Origin: Phaeobacter sp. G2
GTDB lineage: Bacteria; Pseudomonadota; Alphaproteobacteria; Rhodobacterales; Rhodobacteraceae
Assembly (NCBI GenBank): GCA_025163595.1
Contig: CP104100.1
Location: 2,914,001 to 2,978,000, forward strand
DNA: 64,000 nucleotides
Reading direction: 5' to 3'
Made by a program: the position numbers and the translations under genes. Positions 1 to 10,451 of the stretch are shown here, piece by piece. Each line of letters opens with the position of its first letter. The stretch's first letter is position 1. The notes beneath the pieces are model-generated. The model was not told where the DNA came from, did not search any database, and was given only the letters and a program-made list of their open reading frames with translations.

Positions 1-14
1 CAAGAGAGGCTGCA

Positions 15-860
15 ATGCCCGAAACACCGCCACCACCGCCTTTCGACATGGCATTGATACAAAACAAAACCGCTGGGATCGAGCGGCTGCTTGCAATCAT
101 GCAGGCCCTGCGCGACCCCAGCCACGGCTGCCCCTGGGATCTGGAGCAGGATTTTGCCTCCATCGCCCCCTATACCATCGAAGAAGCCTACGAGGTCGCC
201 GACGCAATTGAACGCCAGGCCTGGGATGAACTGAAGGGCGAATTGGGTGATTTGTTGTTCCAATCCGTCTTTCACGCCCAAATGGCGACTGAGGCCGGGC
301 ATTTCACCTTCCAGGATGTGGTCACCACCATGTCCAACAAGATGGTTTCGCGGCACCCGCATGTTTTTGGCAATGAAACCCGCGACAAAAGCGCAGACCA
401 ACAAACCGCCGACTGGGAGGCCATCAAGGCGGCCGAACGGGCAGGCAAGCAGGAAACCGGCACTTTAGACGGTGTCGCCGTGGGGCTGCCGGCCCTGCTG
501 CGGGCCTACAAGTTGCAAAAGCGCGCCGCCCGCGTTGGCTTTGACTGGCCCGCGGTTGACCAGGTCATCGCCAAAATCGCCGAAGAAAGCGGCGAACTGG
601 CTGAGGCCCGCACCGAGTTGAGCCAGATGGAGGTCGAAGAGGAATTTGGCGATCTGATGTTTGTCATGGCCAATCTTGGCCGCCACCTGGGTGTCGAGCC
701 CGAAGCAGCCCTGCGCAAAGCCAATGCCAAATTCATCCGCCGCTTTGAAGGCGTCGAGGCCAAACTGGCCCTACTGGGAAAACGCCCCGAAGACAGCGAC
801 CTGACGGAAATGGATGCACTGTGGGATGCCGTAAAGGCTGACGAGAAAACGTCAGACTGA
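15..860 (+). CDS. mazG: Nucleoside triphosphate pyrophosphohydrolase MazG
   Basis: 281 residues, the usual length for full two-domain MazG. It hydrolyses (d)NTPs to NMP and pyrophosphate and is thought to clean non-canonical nucleotides from the pool. Both all-alpha domains are visible: the first carries CPWDLEQDF and the acidic helix with GELGDLLFQ (about residues 76-84), the second the EESGELAEA and EEFGDLMFVM helices (about 188-218), supplying the metal-binding Glu/Asp residues. GAGAGG lies 6 bases before the ATG. A second in-frame ATG at 48 would remove a proline-rich leader and is a possible alternative start. A purine-nucleoside hydrolase gene follows on the same strand. Confidence 0.95.
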   Translation: MPETPPPPPFDMALIQNKTAGIERLLAIMQALRDPSHGCPWDLEQDFASIAPYTIEEAYEVADAIERQAWDELKGELGDLLFQSVFHAQMATEAGHFTFQDVVTTMSNKMVSRHPHVFGNETRDKSADQQTADWEAIKAAERAGKQETGTLDGVAVGLPALLRAYKLQKRAARVGFDWPAVDQVIAKIAEESGELAEARTELSQMEVEEEFGDLMFVMANLGRHLGVEPEAALRKANAKFIRRFEGVEAKLALLGKRPEDSDLTEMDALWDAVKADEKTSD

Positions 861-971
861 CCGCCGCGTCATCTTTCCCAAAACAATCAAAATCCGCGCG
901 CCTCACCTGCGCGCGGCTGGACATTTCCAGTCGCCACTGCAACGCTCACCTTTTACCACAGGACCCCGCAT

Positions 972-1913
972 ATGACTGCCCGCAAAGTAATAATCGACAC
1001 CGACCCCGGACAGGACGATGCCGTCGCGCTGCTGCTGGCCCTGGCCAGCCCTGATGACATTAATGTGCTGGGAATTACCTGCGTTGCCGGCAATGTGCCG
1101 CTGCCGCTGACCCATAAAAACGCCCGCATCATCTGCGAGGTCGCAGGCCGCACCGATGTCCCGGTCTTTGCCGGTTGTGCGGCGCCGCTGTCGCGCCCCC
1201 TGGTCACCGCCGAAGAGGTGCACGGCAAAACAGGGCTGGATGGCCCCGAACTGTTTGAACCAACACTGCCGCTGCAGGATCAGGATGGCGTGGCGTTCAT
1301 TATCGACACCCTGCGACGTGAACCGGCTGGCACCGTAACGCTTTGTCCGCTGGGACCGCTCAGCAATATTGCCGCCGCCTTTCAGGCCGCGCCGGATATC
1401 ATTGAGCGCGTGCAAGAAATAGTACTGATGGGGGGCGCCTATTTTGAGGTCGGCAATGTCACGCCCGCGGCTGAGTTCAACATCTATGTCGACCCGGAAG
1501 CTGCTGACATTGTGCTGAAATCCGGCGTTCAAATCACCATGATGCCACTGGATGTCACCCACAAGGCCCTGACCACCCGCCCCCGTATCGAGGCACTGCG
1601 GGCCCTGGGTAATCGTGCCGGGTCTTTCACTGCAGAAATGCTCGATTTCTTTGAGCGGTTCGACATGGAGAAATATGGCTCTGACGGTGGCCCGCTGCAT
1701 GACCCCTGCGTGATTGCCTATCTGATCCAGCCCGCGCTGTTCTCAGGCCGCCAGGTCAACGTCGAGATTGAAACCCACTCAGAGCTCACTCTTGGTATGA
1801 CCGTCGCCGACTGGTGGGGTGTCACCACGCGCCCGCCCAATGCGCTGTTCATCGGTGATCTGGACGCCGAAGGGTTCTTTACCCTCATCACTGACCGTCT
1901 GGCCCGGTTGTGA
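972..1913 (+). CDS. Inosine-uridine preferring nucleoside hydrolase
   Basis: 313 residues, full length for the IU-nucleoside hydrolase family. It cleaves the N-glycosidic bond of ribonucleosides to base and ribose for salvage. The family signature DTDPGQDD at residues 9-16 gives the calcium-binding aspartates; the family histidine lies in the GGPLHDPC segment near residue 240. No signal peptide is seen, so it should be cytoplasmic. The stop codon overlaps the GTG start of the following acetyltransferase gene, so the two are probably translated together. Substrate preference (RihA, RihB or RihC-like) cannot be decided from the sequence. Confidence 0.92.
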   Translation: MTARKVIIDTDPGQDDAVALLLALASPDDINVLGITCVAGNVPLPLTHKNARIICEVAGRTDVPVFAGCAAPLSRPLVTAEEVHGKTGLDGPELFEPTLPLQDQDGVAFIIDTLRREPAGTVTLCPLGPLSNIAAAFQAAPDIIERVQEIVLMGGAYFEVGNVTPAAEFNIYVDPEAADIVLKSGVQITMMPLDVTHKALTTRPRIEALRALGNRAGSFTAEMLDFFERFDMEKYGSDGGPLHDPCVIAYLIQPALFSGRQVNVEIETHSELTLGMTVADWWGVTTRPPNALFIGDLDAEGFFTLITDRLARL

Positions 1914-2359
1914 GCGCCGCCCTGCATCTGGCCCGCCCTGAGCATCTGGAAAAGCTGCTCACCATGGTGGAGGCCTTCCATGTGGAAGAAGGCCTGGACA
2001 CCAGCCCAGAACAGCGCCGTGCCGGGATTGAACCGCTGCTCGAGGGCATCCCCTATGGTGCGGTCTATATCATCGGCCCCACCCGTGCCCCCATCGGCTA
2101 TATCGTAGTCACCTTTGGCTGGTCGGTGGAGTTTGGCGGCATGGATGGATTTGTCGATGAGATCTATATCCGCCCGCCGGTGCGCGGCCGGGGGCTCGCC
2201 TCTGAGGTGCTGATAGAACTGCCCAAGACCCTGGCCCAGGCCGGGATCAAGGCGTTGCACCTGGAGGTGGACCGGGAGAATGAGCAGGCCCAGAGACTGT
2301 ACCAGCGCACCCGGTTCCAGCCCCGTGACAGATACATGTTGATGACCAAGGTCTTATGA
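1910..2359 (+). CDS. GNAT family N-acetyltransferase
   Basis: 149 residues with a single GNAT fold. The acetyl-CoA binding loop is visible as VRGRGLASEVL (about residues 90-100), followed by LHLEVDRENEQAQRLYQRTRF, which is the typical beta4-alpha4 region of these enzymes. It begins with GTG inside the stop of the nucleoside hydrolase gene (overlap GTGA), which indicates translational coupling. The small-molecule or protein substrate is unknown; the coupling suggests only co-expression, not a shared pathway. Confidence 0.88.
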   Translation: MSAALHLARPEHLEKLLTMVEAFHVEEGLDTSPEQRRAGIEPLLEGIPYGAVYIIGPTRAPIGYIVVTFGWSVEFGGMDGFVDEIYIRPPVRGRGLASEVLIELPKTLAQAGIKALHLEVDRENEQAQRLYQRTRFQPRDRYMLMTKVL

Positions 2360-2541
2360 CCCTGCGCAAATCTGTCAGAGCAAAATCTTTCAGGAAGTGC
2401 TTGTAATCATAAACGAATTGTATGTTGACCCCGACGTTTGACCAGTGTTACCGAGCTCGAGCTGAAAAACGTGTGGCTGGTTCGGTTATCCCAGCCCTTG
2501 CATTGATAGGGTCTATACAGGGCCAACAATGTCAGAGTTAG

Positions 2542-2591
2542 TTGGGCCAAAGGCCCAAACCCGCAGCAGCTCCCTCTTCGGGGTGCTGCGG
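2542..2591. other. Tandem hairpins in the intergenic region before the DUF2798 gene
   Basis: The 290 bases between the GNAT gene and the DUF2798 gene hold no convincing ORF. They contain two adjacent perfect inverted repeats: TTGGGCC-AAA-GGCCCAA at 2542-2558, and CCGCAGCA/TGCTGCGG arms at 2561-2568 and 2584-2591 enclosing a CTCCCTCTTCGGGG inner stem. Neither has a following run of T, so they are not classical terminators. They could be an untranslated leader structure or a small RNA. Function is unassigned. Confidence 0.5.
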
Positions 2592-2650
2592 AACTGCGCC
2601 AAGGCCATCCCGTTGCATCCCGCTTTATACAGAAAACAGGAATGCCAAGC

Positions 2651-2914
2651 ATGAGCCAACTTCAATCACCCCAGCCTCCCCAATCCAAGTCCGTCATAGT
2701 TTTGGCGCAGTTCTTTATCGCCTTTATGATGGCGCTCCTAATGACCGGAATTTTCACGGCCTTTCCAATGCACTTTACCTCTGGATGGATAGAGCTCTGG
2801 ATGAACCGATTCATGACTGCGATGCCTATCGCCTTTGTTTTATCCTTAGCCGTCGGCCCCCTGGCGTTCAAAATGTCGGCCATAACGCACCAGTACCTGC
2901 GGCGAGTTTCGTGA
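2651..2914 (+). CDS. DUF2798 family small membrane protein
   Basis: 87 residues with two transmembrane helices (about residues 14-35 and 50-70) separated by a short loop with WIELWMNRFM, the pattern of the DUF2798 family, whose role is unknown. The second ATG (2651) is preferred over the one at 2642 because AGGA sits about 8 bases before it but directly abuts the first. A strong intrinsic terminator follows 16 bases after the stop, so the gene is likely a stand-alone unit. Confidence 0.8.
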   Translation: MSQLQSPQPPQSKSVIVLAQFFIAFMMALLMTGIFTAFPMHFTSGWIELWMNRFMTAMPIAFVLSLAVGPLAFKMSAITHQYLRRVS

Positions 2915-2930
2915 AGCTTTCTCAACTAAA

Positions 2931-2968
2931 AAGCCCTGTGTCACGAGACACAGGGCTTGGCCTTTTTT
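2931..2968 (+). terminator. Rho-independent terminator after the DUF2798 gene
   Basis: AAGCCCTGTGTC pairs perfectly with GACACAGGGCTT across an ACGA loop, followed by GGCC and six T. It ends transcription of the DUF2798 gene before the convergent enolase gene. Confidence 0.92.
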
Positions 2969-3018
2969 GTTGAACTCAGCCGAGCTATGCAGAAAGCTTT
3001 AGCCGGATCGTAGATTAA

Positions 3019-4332
<1,314 letters not shown>

Positions 4333-4477
4333 TCATAGCAGCCAGGGGGCAAATGTAAACAGCGGTCGTTATCGCTAACGGCGTTTATTTCACGAGGTTA
4401 GGGCTAACATATCGCTGTTTGCGCCACCGGTATCGATGTCGTTTCTGGCGCTTGCAGTCTTTGGCCTGATGCCAGGA

Positions 4478-5416
4478 CTAGACGCCGGTTGATCCGGGTG
4501 TTGCAGACACCACAGAGCCCGCACGGAGCAGGCGCGCCTGCTCCCGGACCTGTTCGCGGGCCAAGCGCCGTTCCCGCACAAACGTATAAAGACCAGAAAC
4601 AATGATCAGCGCAGCCCCGCCCAGGGTCATGGCATCAGGACGTTCACCAAAGACCAGCACCCCTACCAGAATGGAAAACAACAGCCTGCTGTAGCGAAAT
4701 GGCGTGATCGCGGATGCATCCCCAATGCGGGTTGCGGTTACGATGGCGTAATAGCCCGCAACGCCAAAGACGACCCCCCCCAGCATCATCCCCACCTGAC
4801 GCCCATCCAGCGCGGTTGGCTCTGCGCCGGTAGAGACCAGCAACAGCCCACCGGCCACGATCACCGAGGCAAAGGCCTGAAAGCTGACAACCGCCGACGA
4901 GACAGAGCTATCGACCATACGGGTCAGCAGATCCCTTGCAGCAATAGCCAGAACCGCCACCAGCACCAGAATCACCGAAGGGTTAAATCCTGCCAGCCCA
5001 GGGCGCACAATCATCAATACCCCGACAAAGCCCACACAGATCGCGCTCCAGCGCCGCCAGCCAACCTGCTCCCCCAGGAACAACGCGGCCCCCATGGTGA
5101 TAACCAGGGGCAGCGCCTGAAACACCGCAGCAACCGTGGAAATATCGACCAAAGACAGCGCAGTGGCAAAGGCCACGGCACCCACGGCCTCTGAAAGGGT
5201 GCGCAGGATTGCCGCCCCGCGCCAGGCCGCGGGCGCAAAAAGATTGTCGCCCCGGTACACAGCCGCCGCCGCAAAGACCGTACCGGAACCAAGGCCCAGC
5301 AACATCAGGATCTGCCCCACAGGAACGTCCCCCGATAGCCGCTTGATGAACATATCTTCCAGGGTAAATGCGGCCATGGCCGCAAGGATAAAGAGAATTC
5401 CGTTTAGATTGTTCAC
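4478..5416 (-). CDS. EamA/DMT-superfamily permease
   Basis: 312 residues with ten predicted transmembrane helices arranged as two EamA repeats (about 5-130 and 145-280). Such proteins export or import small metabolites in the inner membrane; substrate unknown. The GTG at 5416 is chosen because GGAGGG stands about 8 bases upstream and the first helix starts directly after it; an extended frame to 5479 adds a basic, unlikely leader. The C-terminus is a short basic tail (RERRLAREQVREQARL). It is separate from, and differs from, the second DMT permease near 35 kb. Confidence 0.88.
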   Translation of the reverse strand: MNNLNGILFILAAMAAFTLEDMFIKRLSGDVPVGQILMLLGLGSGTVFAAAAVYRGDNLFAPAAWRGAAILRTLSEAVGAVAFATALSLVDISTVAAVFQALPLVITMGAALFLGEQVGWRRWSAICVGFVGVLMIVRPGLAGFNPSVILVLVAVLAIAARDLLTRMVDSSVSSAVVSFQAFASVIVAGGLLLVSTGAEPTALDGRQVGMMLGGVVFGVAGYYAIVTATRIGDASAITPFRYSRLLFSILVGVLVFGERPDAMTLGGAALIIVSGLYTFVRERRLAREQVREQARLLRAGSVVSATPGSTGV

Positions 5417-5653
5417 GCCAGGCCCTCCGAAAAATAGGCGCTGCTTTGCCTGCCGTTTGTCACCGGACCAATGCAGCACCTTGTCAGGGAATGGTGGTCA
5501 ACCCGCCCCATCGCAAGTCAATTTACGACATGAAACACAACAGTTTGTGGGTTTAGACTTCACAATCGTTGATAGGTTAAATGAAAATCACGTCCCGCCA
5601 AGTCGATCCCGCTTCCCTTGAGGTCTCCCCTTGAAGGCCCACCTTCTTGAGGA

Positions 5654-6073
5654 TCACTCAGAGGGTGCGGCTTTCTTCAGAGGCACGCCATAGAGCTCCA
5701 GCTTGTGACCTTTGAGTTGATACCCCAGTTTGGCCGCGATGCGTTCCTGCAGCGCTTCGATGTCGGGATCACAGAATTCGATCACTTCACCGGTATTGAT
5801 ATCAATCAGATGGTCGTGATGCTCCCGGTCTGCATCCTCGTAGCGGGCACGACCATCGCCAAACTCCAACCGGTCCAGGATCCCGGCTTCTTCGAACAGT
5901 TTGACAGTGCGATAAACCGTGGCAAGAGAAATCCCGCTGTCCAGCGCGCTGGCCCGGGCATAAAGCGCTTCGACATCCGGGTGGTCGGCACTGTCCTGCA
6001 AAGCACGGGCAATCACCCGACGCTGGCCGGTCATCCGCAGGCCCTTGGCCTCACATCGAGCGATAATTGTCAT
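5654..6073 (-). CDS. Fur-family metalloregulator (Fur/Mur type)
   Basis: 139 residues, normal for Fur. An N-terminal winged helix (GLRMTGQRRVIARAL, then SLATVYRTVKLFEEAG as recognition helix) is followed by the metal-sensing dimerisation domain with EHHDHLIDINTGEVIEFCDPDIE. The HHDH motif and conserved acidic residues fit Fur/Mur, the manganese- or iron-responsive branch of alphaproteobacteria, rather than Irr. The C-terminal CxxC zinc site of classical Fur is absent, as usual in this branch. Start placed at the ATG at 6073 (GGACGGAAAG upstream); a GTG at 6094 in frame is an alternative. Mn(II) versus Fe(II) sensing cannot be settled here. Confidence 0.9.
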   Translation of the reverse strand: MTIIARCEAKGLRMTGQRRVIARALQDSADHPDVEALYARASALDSGISLATVYRTVKLFEEAGILDRLEFGDGRARYEDADREHHDHLIDINTGEVIEFCDPDIEALQERIAAKLGYQLKGHKLELYGVPLKKAAPSE

Positions 6074-6433
6074 CACGTTTTGCTTTCCGTCCACTGGTCT
6101 GGGTTCTCTATGTAGTCAATCCGTGCGCCGACGAAAACCAATTTCCATCAGAACGCGCCATTGACTTTATCCACATAACCGCCCATGTGATGCACAGGCA
6201 TCCTTCCCTGCCGCGTGAGCAGAGACAGCCCGGACGCGCAACACATGTGCGACAAACCCGGTGTCTAGTGAAGTGCCAAGGTTCCCAAAATCACGCGTGG
6301 GGCACTTGCAAATCCCAGCGGCCAGGCATTCGTCTGCGCCCGTTTGAGGGCTTTGCCCCACCAAAAGCCAGCGCATTCTGCGACTGGTCGACACGGTTCG
6401 TGCCATGGGCATTGAGCCGCGAAAGGACGATAC
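6074..6433. other. Intergenic region between fur/mur and the DEAD-box helicase gene
   Basis: About 360 bases separate these divergent genes. Open frames here have no good ribosome-binding sites and no recognisable protein. It must hold both promoters and a long leader for the helicase gene, but I could not identify convincing -35/-10 pairs or a metal box. Confidence 0.4.
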
Positions 6434-7759
6434 GTGACTGAATTTTCGACAATGGGCCTGCCCGATCTTGTTCTGGCCCGTCTGGCCGATATGGGTCTGA
6501 AAGAGCCAACCCCGATCCAGGCCCGCGCCATTCCCCACGCCCTGAACGGCGAAGACGTGCTGGGTCTGGCCCAGACCGGCACCGGTAAAACTGCTGCCTT
6601 TGGCGTGCCCTTGATCGCCCGCATGCTGGACTATGGCCGCAAACCTGCCGCCCATACCGTGCGCGGCCTGGTGCTGGCGCCCACCCGCGAACTGGCCAAC
6701 CAGATTGCCGCCACCCTGAAAGACCTGACCGAAGGCACCCCGATGAAAATCGGCCTGGTGGTCGGCGGTGTTTCGATCAACCCGCAGATCCAGCGGATCT
6801 CCCGCGGCACCGACATTCTGGTGGCTACCCCTGGCCGCCTGCTCGATATCCTGGACCGCAAGGCGCTGGATCTAGGCTCCTGCGATTTCCTGGTGCTGGA
6901 CGAGGCCGACCAGATGCTGGACCTCGGCTTTATCCATGCGCTCCGCAAAATTTCTGCCCTGCTGCCCGAAGAGCGCCAGACCATGTTGTTTTCGGCCACT
7001 ATGCCCAAGCAGATGAACGAGATTGCCAACTCCTATCTCAACCGTCCTGTGCGCATCGAAGTCTCCCCTCCGGGCAAGCCCGCAGCCAAGGTGACGCAAT
7101 CGGTGCATTTCATCGCCAAGGCGGAAAAGCTGAGCCTGCTGAAGGAATTGCTGACCGAGCATAAGGATGAGCGCACGCTGGTCTTTGGCCGCACCAAACA
7201 CGGTATGGAAAAGCTGATGAAAGTGCTGGAGAAATCCGGCTTTGCCGCAGCTGCCATTCATGGCAACAAAAGCCAGGGCCAGCGCGAGCGCGCATTGGCA
7301 GCCTTTAAATCAGGCCAGATCAAGGTCTTGGTTGCAACGGATGTTGCGGCCCGTGGCCTGGACATCCCCGATGTCAAATATGTCTACAACTACGAGCTGC
7401 CCAATGTAGCGGATGCCTATGTGCACCGGATCGGTCGGACAGCGCGCGCTGGCAAGGACGGCCAGGCCGTTGCTTTCTGTGCCCCCGATGAGATGGAAGA
7501 GCTGAAAGCGATCCAGAAGGTGATGAAAATCACCATTCCAACCGCCTCCGGTAGCCCATGGGAGCCAGTTCCCGGCGCCAGCCCCGCACGTGGTGGCCGT
7601 CCCGGTGGCAAACCAGGCGGCAAGCCCGGCGGCAACCGTCGGCGCGGCGGTGGTGGTCGCGGCCAGTCCCAGGGCGGTGGTAAACCCGGTGGGTCCGCCA
7701 ATGGGTCCGGCGCAGGCGCAGGCGGTGGTGCAGGTAACCGACGCCGTCAGGCCCGCTAA
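6434..7759 (+). CDS. DEAD-box ATP-dependent RNA helicase (RhlE-like)
   Basis: 441 residues. All core motifs are present: Q motif PTPIQARAIP, Walker A AQTGTGKTAA, PTRELANQI, DEAD in FLVLDEADQMLD, SAT (FSATMP), and the C-terminal helicase motifs VATDVAARGLDIP and HRIGRTARAG. After about residue 385 the protein becomes a Gly/Arg/Pro-rich low-complexity tail (repeated GGKPGG and RRRGGGGRG), an RNA-binding tail like those of RhlE. It unwinds short RNA duplexes, likely in ribosome assembly or mRNA decay, especially in the cold. GTG start with AAAGGA nearby. A long leader of more than 300 bases may carry regulation. Confidence 0.95.
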   Translation: MTEFSTMGLPDLVLARLADMGLKEPTPIQARAIPHALNGEDVLGLAQTGTGKTAAFGVPLIARMLDYGRKPAAHTVRGLVLAPTRELANQIAATLKDLTEGTPMKIGLVVGGVSINPQIQRISRGTDILVATPGRLLDILDRKALDLGSCDFLVLDEADQMLDLGFIHALRKISALLPEERQTMLFSATMPKQMNEIANSYLNRPVRIEVSPPGKPAAKVTQSVHFIAKAEKLSLLKELLTEHKDERTLVFGRTKHGMEKLMKVLEKSGFAAAAIHGNKSQGQRERALAAFKSGQIKVLVATDVAARGLDIPDVKYVYNYELPNVADAYVHRIGRTARAGKDGQAVAFCAPDEMEELKAIQKVMKITIPTASGSPWEPVPGASPARGGRPGGKPGGKPGGNRRRGGGGRGQSQGGGKPGGSANGSGAGAGGGAGNRRRQAR

Positions 7760-8097
7760 GAAGCTTCATCCTGCGGTCAGTTCAGGTTGCGAAAGCCCAA
7801 GAGGGCCCTGCACAGCCAATTTCATATCGCCAATGGCGCTCTGCTTCCCGCAGGGCGCCATTTCTTTTGGGCAGTATTCTGCACCCGCAATGGTGAGCCC
7901 TTCTCCGCCCCTTTGATGTCAGCGCGCGATTTATGCAAGCGCGAGGTCCGCGCAAGTCCCCAGACTCCAAATGCTCCCGCCCACCCCCAACGGGAGGAGA
8001 GCTTATTCATAAGCTCGACGACGGGCGGGAGCGCTACCTTGACCTGAACTCTGACCTCTGCCCAGCCAAGCTCCCAAGCGAGGTGGCGCAGCTGCTA
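7760..8097. repeat. Intergenic region with a large nested inverted repeat (7973-8032)
   Basis: No gene is supported in these 338 bases between the convergent helicase and selO genes. They hold a large stem: GCTCCCGCCC at 7973-7982 pairs with GGGCGGGAGC at 8023-8032, and nested inside it GAGCTTAT (7999-8006) pairs with ATAAGCTC (8009-8016). The 12-mer CCCAACGGGAGG (7986-7997) and the 10-mer GGGCGGGAGC recur in the same order downstream of xthA (38773-38819), so this looks like a dispersed structured element rather than a simple terminator. Confidence 0.6.
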
Positions 8098-9516
8098 TCA
8101 GGTGCCGCAAAAGGTGGCTGTGACCACCTCATGCGCAGCCGGAGGCCGGCGCAGATCCTCTGCCCCTGATTGCTCGGTGAATGGCTGCTGCAGCACTGTC
8201 CCCAAGCGCTCAAACAGGGTAAAGTCCCCTGCCACCGCAGCAGTGATCATTTCTTCGATCCGGTGATTGCGCGGGATATAGACCGGGTTACTGGCCCGCA
8301 TTATGGCCTGCGGATCTTGTTCCTGTTGCCGCCGCTGCATCCAGCGGGCCTGCCAAGGGGCAAACGCCTTGGGATCACGAAGGTGATCTGCCGCGGTTCC
8401 CTCAGCCAAAGCACGGAAGGTATTGGCAAAATCCGCTTGACCTTCTTCCATCAGCTGCAACAGGTCCGAAATCAGTTCCAAATCCTGCGGCGCTACGGTC
8501 TCAAGACCAATTTTGCGCCGGAACAAGCGCAGCCACGCGACTTCGATCAAGGAGGGCATGGCGTGAATAATCGCTGTGGCCTCTTCCACCGCCTCTTGCG
8601 GGTCGTCCAGTTGCTGGATCAGGGCGGTGGCCAGCTGTGCCAGGTTCCAGACTGCGATACTTGGCTGGTTGGCATAGGCGTAGCGCCCCATCCGGTCGAT
8701 CGAGGAAAACACTTGATCGGCCCGGTAGGTATCCATGAAGGCACAGGGGCCGTAGTCGATGGTCTCACCTGAAATGCTGCAGTTGTCGGTGTTCATCACC
8801 CCGTGAATAAAGCCAACCGACATCCAGGCGGCAATCAGCTCGGCCTGGGCATCCCGCACCGCGCGCAAAAGCCCCAGCGGCCCCTCGGCCTGCGGATAGT
8901 GGCGCTTGATGGTATACTCCGTCAGCTGCCGCAGCGCTGTGGTCTCCCCCCGCGCTGCAAAGAACTGAAAGGTCCCCACCCGCAAATGGCTGGCGGCAAC
9001 GCGTGTCAGTACCGCGCCGGGCATCCCGCCTTCGCGCCAGACGGTCTCTCCTGTGGCGACAGCCGCCAAGGCGCGGGTGGTGGGGATGCCCAAGGCATGC
9101 ATCGCTTCCGAGACCACATATTCGCGCAGCACCGGCCCCAACCAGGCCCGGCCATCCCCCTGACGGGAAAAGGGTGTACGCCCCGCGCCTTTGAGCTGCA
9201 GATCATAGCGCCTGCCCTCCGCGCCAACCACTTCGCCCAGCAGCACCGCACGACCATCCCCAAGCTGAGGGTTGAAATTGCCAAACTGGTGGCCTGCATA
9301 GGCCTGCGCCAGGGGATCCGCCCCTGCAGGCATCTGATTGCCGACAAAGACCTCAGCCATCTGCGCAAGATCGTCGGCCTGAACCTGCAACAGGTCAGCC
9401 AGGGTCTGGTTAAAAGCAATCAGCTGCGGTGCGGCCACTGGCGTGGGCTGCTGCCTGCTATAGAAGCCGGGCCCCAGCTGGGCATATGTATTGTCAAAGG
9501 GGATGTGCAAAACCAT
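8098..9516 (-). CDS. selO: Protein adenylyltransferase SelO (YdiU/UPF0061)
   Basis: 472 residues, typical for SelO. This pseudokinase transfers AMP from ATP to Ser, Thr or Tyr of target proteins and is linked to oxidative-stress responses. Visible family stretches: YAGHQFGNFNPQLGDGRA, LKGAGRTPFSRQGDGRA (nucleotide-binding region), and FIHGVMNTDNCSISGETIDYG, carrying the catalytic and metal-binding Asn/Asp. The C-terminal selenocysteine of animal SelO is replaced, as in most bacteria; the protein ends in TATFCGT. Divergent from a DUF985 cupin gene only about 50 bases away, so promoters overlap. Confidence 0.96.
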   Translation of the reverse strand: MVLHIPFDNTYAQLGPGFYSRQQPTPVAAPQLIAFNQTLADLLQVQADDLAQMAEVFVGNQMPAGADPLAQAYAGHQFGNFNPQLGDGRAVLLGEVVGAEGRRYDLQLKGAGRTPFSRQGDGRAWLGPVLREYVVSEAMHALGIPTTRALAAVATGETVWREGGMPGAVLTRVAASHLRVGTFQFFAARGETTALRQLTEYTIKRHYPQAEGPLGLLRAVRDAQAELIAAWMSVGFIHGVMNTDNCSISGETIDYGPCAFMDTYRADQVFSSIDRMGRYAYANQPSIAVWNLAQLATALIQQLDDPQEAVEEATAIIHAMPSLIEVAWLRLFRRKIGLETVAPQDLELISDLLQLMEEGQADFANTFRALAEGTAADHLRDPKAFAPWQARWMQRRQQEQDPQAIMRASNPVYIPRNHRIEEMITAAVAGDFTLFERLGTVLQQPFTEQSGAEDLRRPPAAHEVVTATFCGT

Positions 9517-9569
9517 GACCTCAAGATATGTCTCAGATACAAGAATACCAGTGTGAAGGTGCTGCCACG

Positions 9570-9989
9570 ATGACTGCGGATGAAATCATTACAAAACTGC
9601 AACTTTCCCGCCACCCCGAAGGCGGGTGGTATCGTCAAACCTGGGTGGCCGAAAATGAGGGCCGCCCCAGCGGTACCTGCATCTATTTCCTGCTGCGTGG
9701 CGATGAAGCAAGCCACTGGCACCGGGTCGATGCCAGTGAAATCTGGCTTTACCATTCCGGAGCGCCGCTAATCCTGTCGCTCTCCGCTACCGACGCGGGC
9801 CCCGCCACAGAGCATCTGCTCACCCCGGATCTCACTGTAGGGCAGCCCCAACTCATCGTCCCCGAAGGCCACTGGCAGGCCGCCCGCAGCACTGGCGACT
9901 ACACTCTGGTCAGCTGCACCGTGTCGCCGGGTTTCCGGTTTGAGGGTTTTGAGCTGGCCGCACCTGGCTTTGACATCCCCAAAAAATAA
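9570..9989 (+). CDS. Cupin domain protein, DUF985 family
   Basis: 139 residues. The family signature LSRHPEGGWYRQTW near the N-terminus, IYFLLRGDEASHWHRVDASEIWLYHSG in the middle and LVSCTVSPGFRFEGFEL near the end identify DUF985, a double-stranded beta-helix protein of unknown activity; some relatives are described as cupin-like isomerases. The start at 9570 is chosen because AAGGTG precedes it and the frame then begins exactly at the family N-terminus. Divergent from selO. No signal peptide; cytoplasmic. Confidence 0.9.
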   Translation: MTADEIITKLQLSRHPEGGWYRQTWVAENEGRPSGTCIYFLLRGDEASHWHRVDASEIWLYHSGAPLILSLSATDAGPATEHLLTPDLTVGQPQLIVPEGHWQAARSTGDYTLVSCTVSPGFRFEGFELAAPGFDIPKK

Positions 9990-10451
9990 CGCCAGTTGCG
10001 CCCAAGGGACCGCCGGAGCAAGCGCGCAACCCTGTGTCAGGCAGTCGCGCGTTCATCCTGCAACAAAAGGGTGATCCCTATTGGCCAAAGATGCGGCCCG
10101 TTCGCTTCCTCTCCTTTAACACGTCAGGGTCAAATTGGGGTGTCCCATGGCATCAGATCGGGGTCTCCCCTGGCATCGGGACCGGGTAATTGCCCTCGGC
10201 AACCATCAATTGGAGGCCATCCCGGCACAGGATGGCAAACGACAGGCAAACTGTTTTCAGCACGACCTCACTCTGGCCGAGCCCGCAGATGTTTTGATCC
10301 CCGTCATGCAGACTCTGCACCGCTTTGTCCCCACGACCTGCACTCAAGGCAGGCGGGTGTTACGCGCAGACCACGCGGATTTTGACCTTCCGGAACCATT
10401 AGCCAGAACCATTAGCCGCAACCACTGAAATGGGCGTCATAGCCCGTACCC
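9990..10451. other. Gene-poor region between the cupin gene and anmK
   Basis: These 462 bases contain open frames on both strands (for example 10135-10428 on plus) but their composition and lack of ribosome-binding sites argue against coding. Short direct repeats are seen (the words ATTAGCC and CATTAGCC around 10399-10415). I see no tRNA, mobile element or clear terminator in it. Confidence 0.4.

Noticed and set aside
10135..10428. 97-aa frame in the gap before anmK
   Set aside because: No ribosome-binding site or family resemblance; not conserved-looking.
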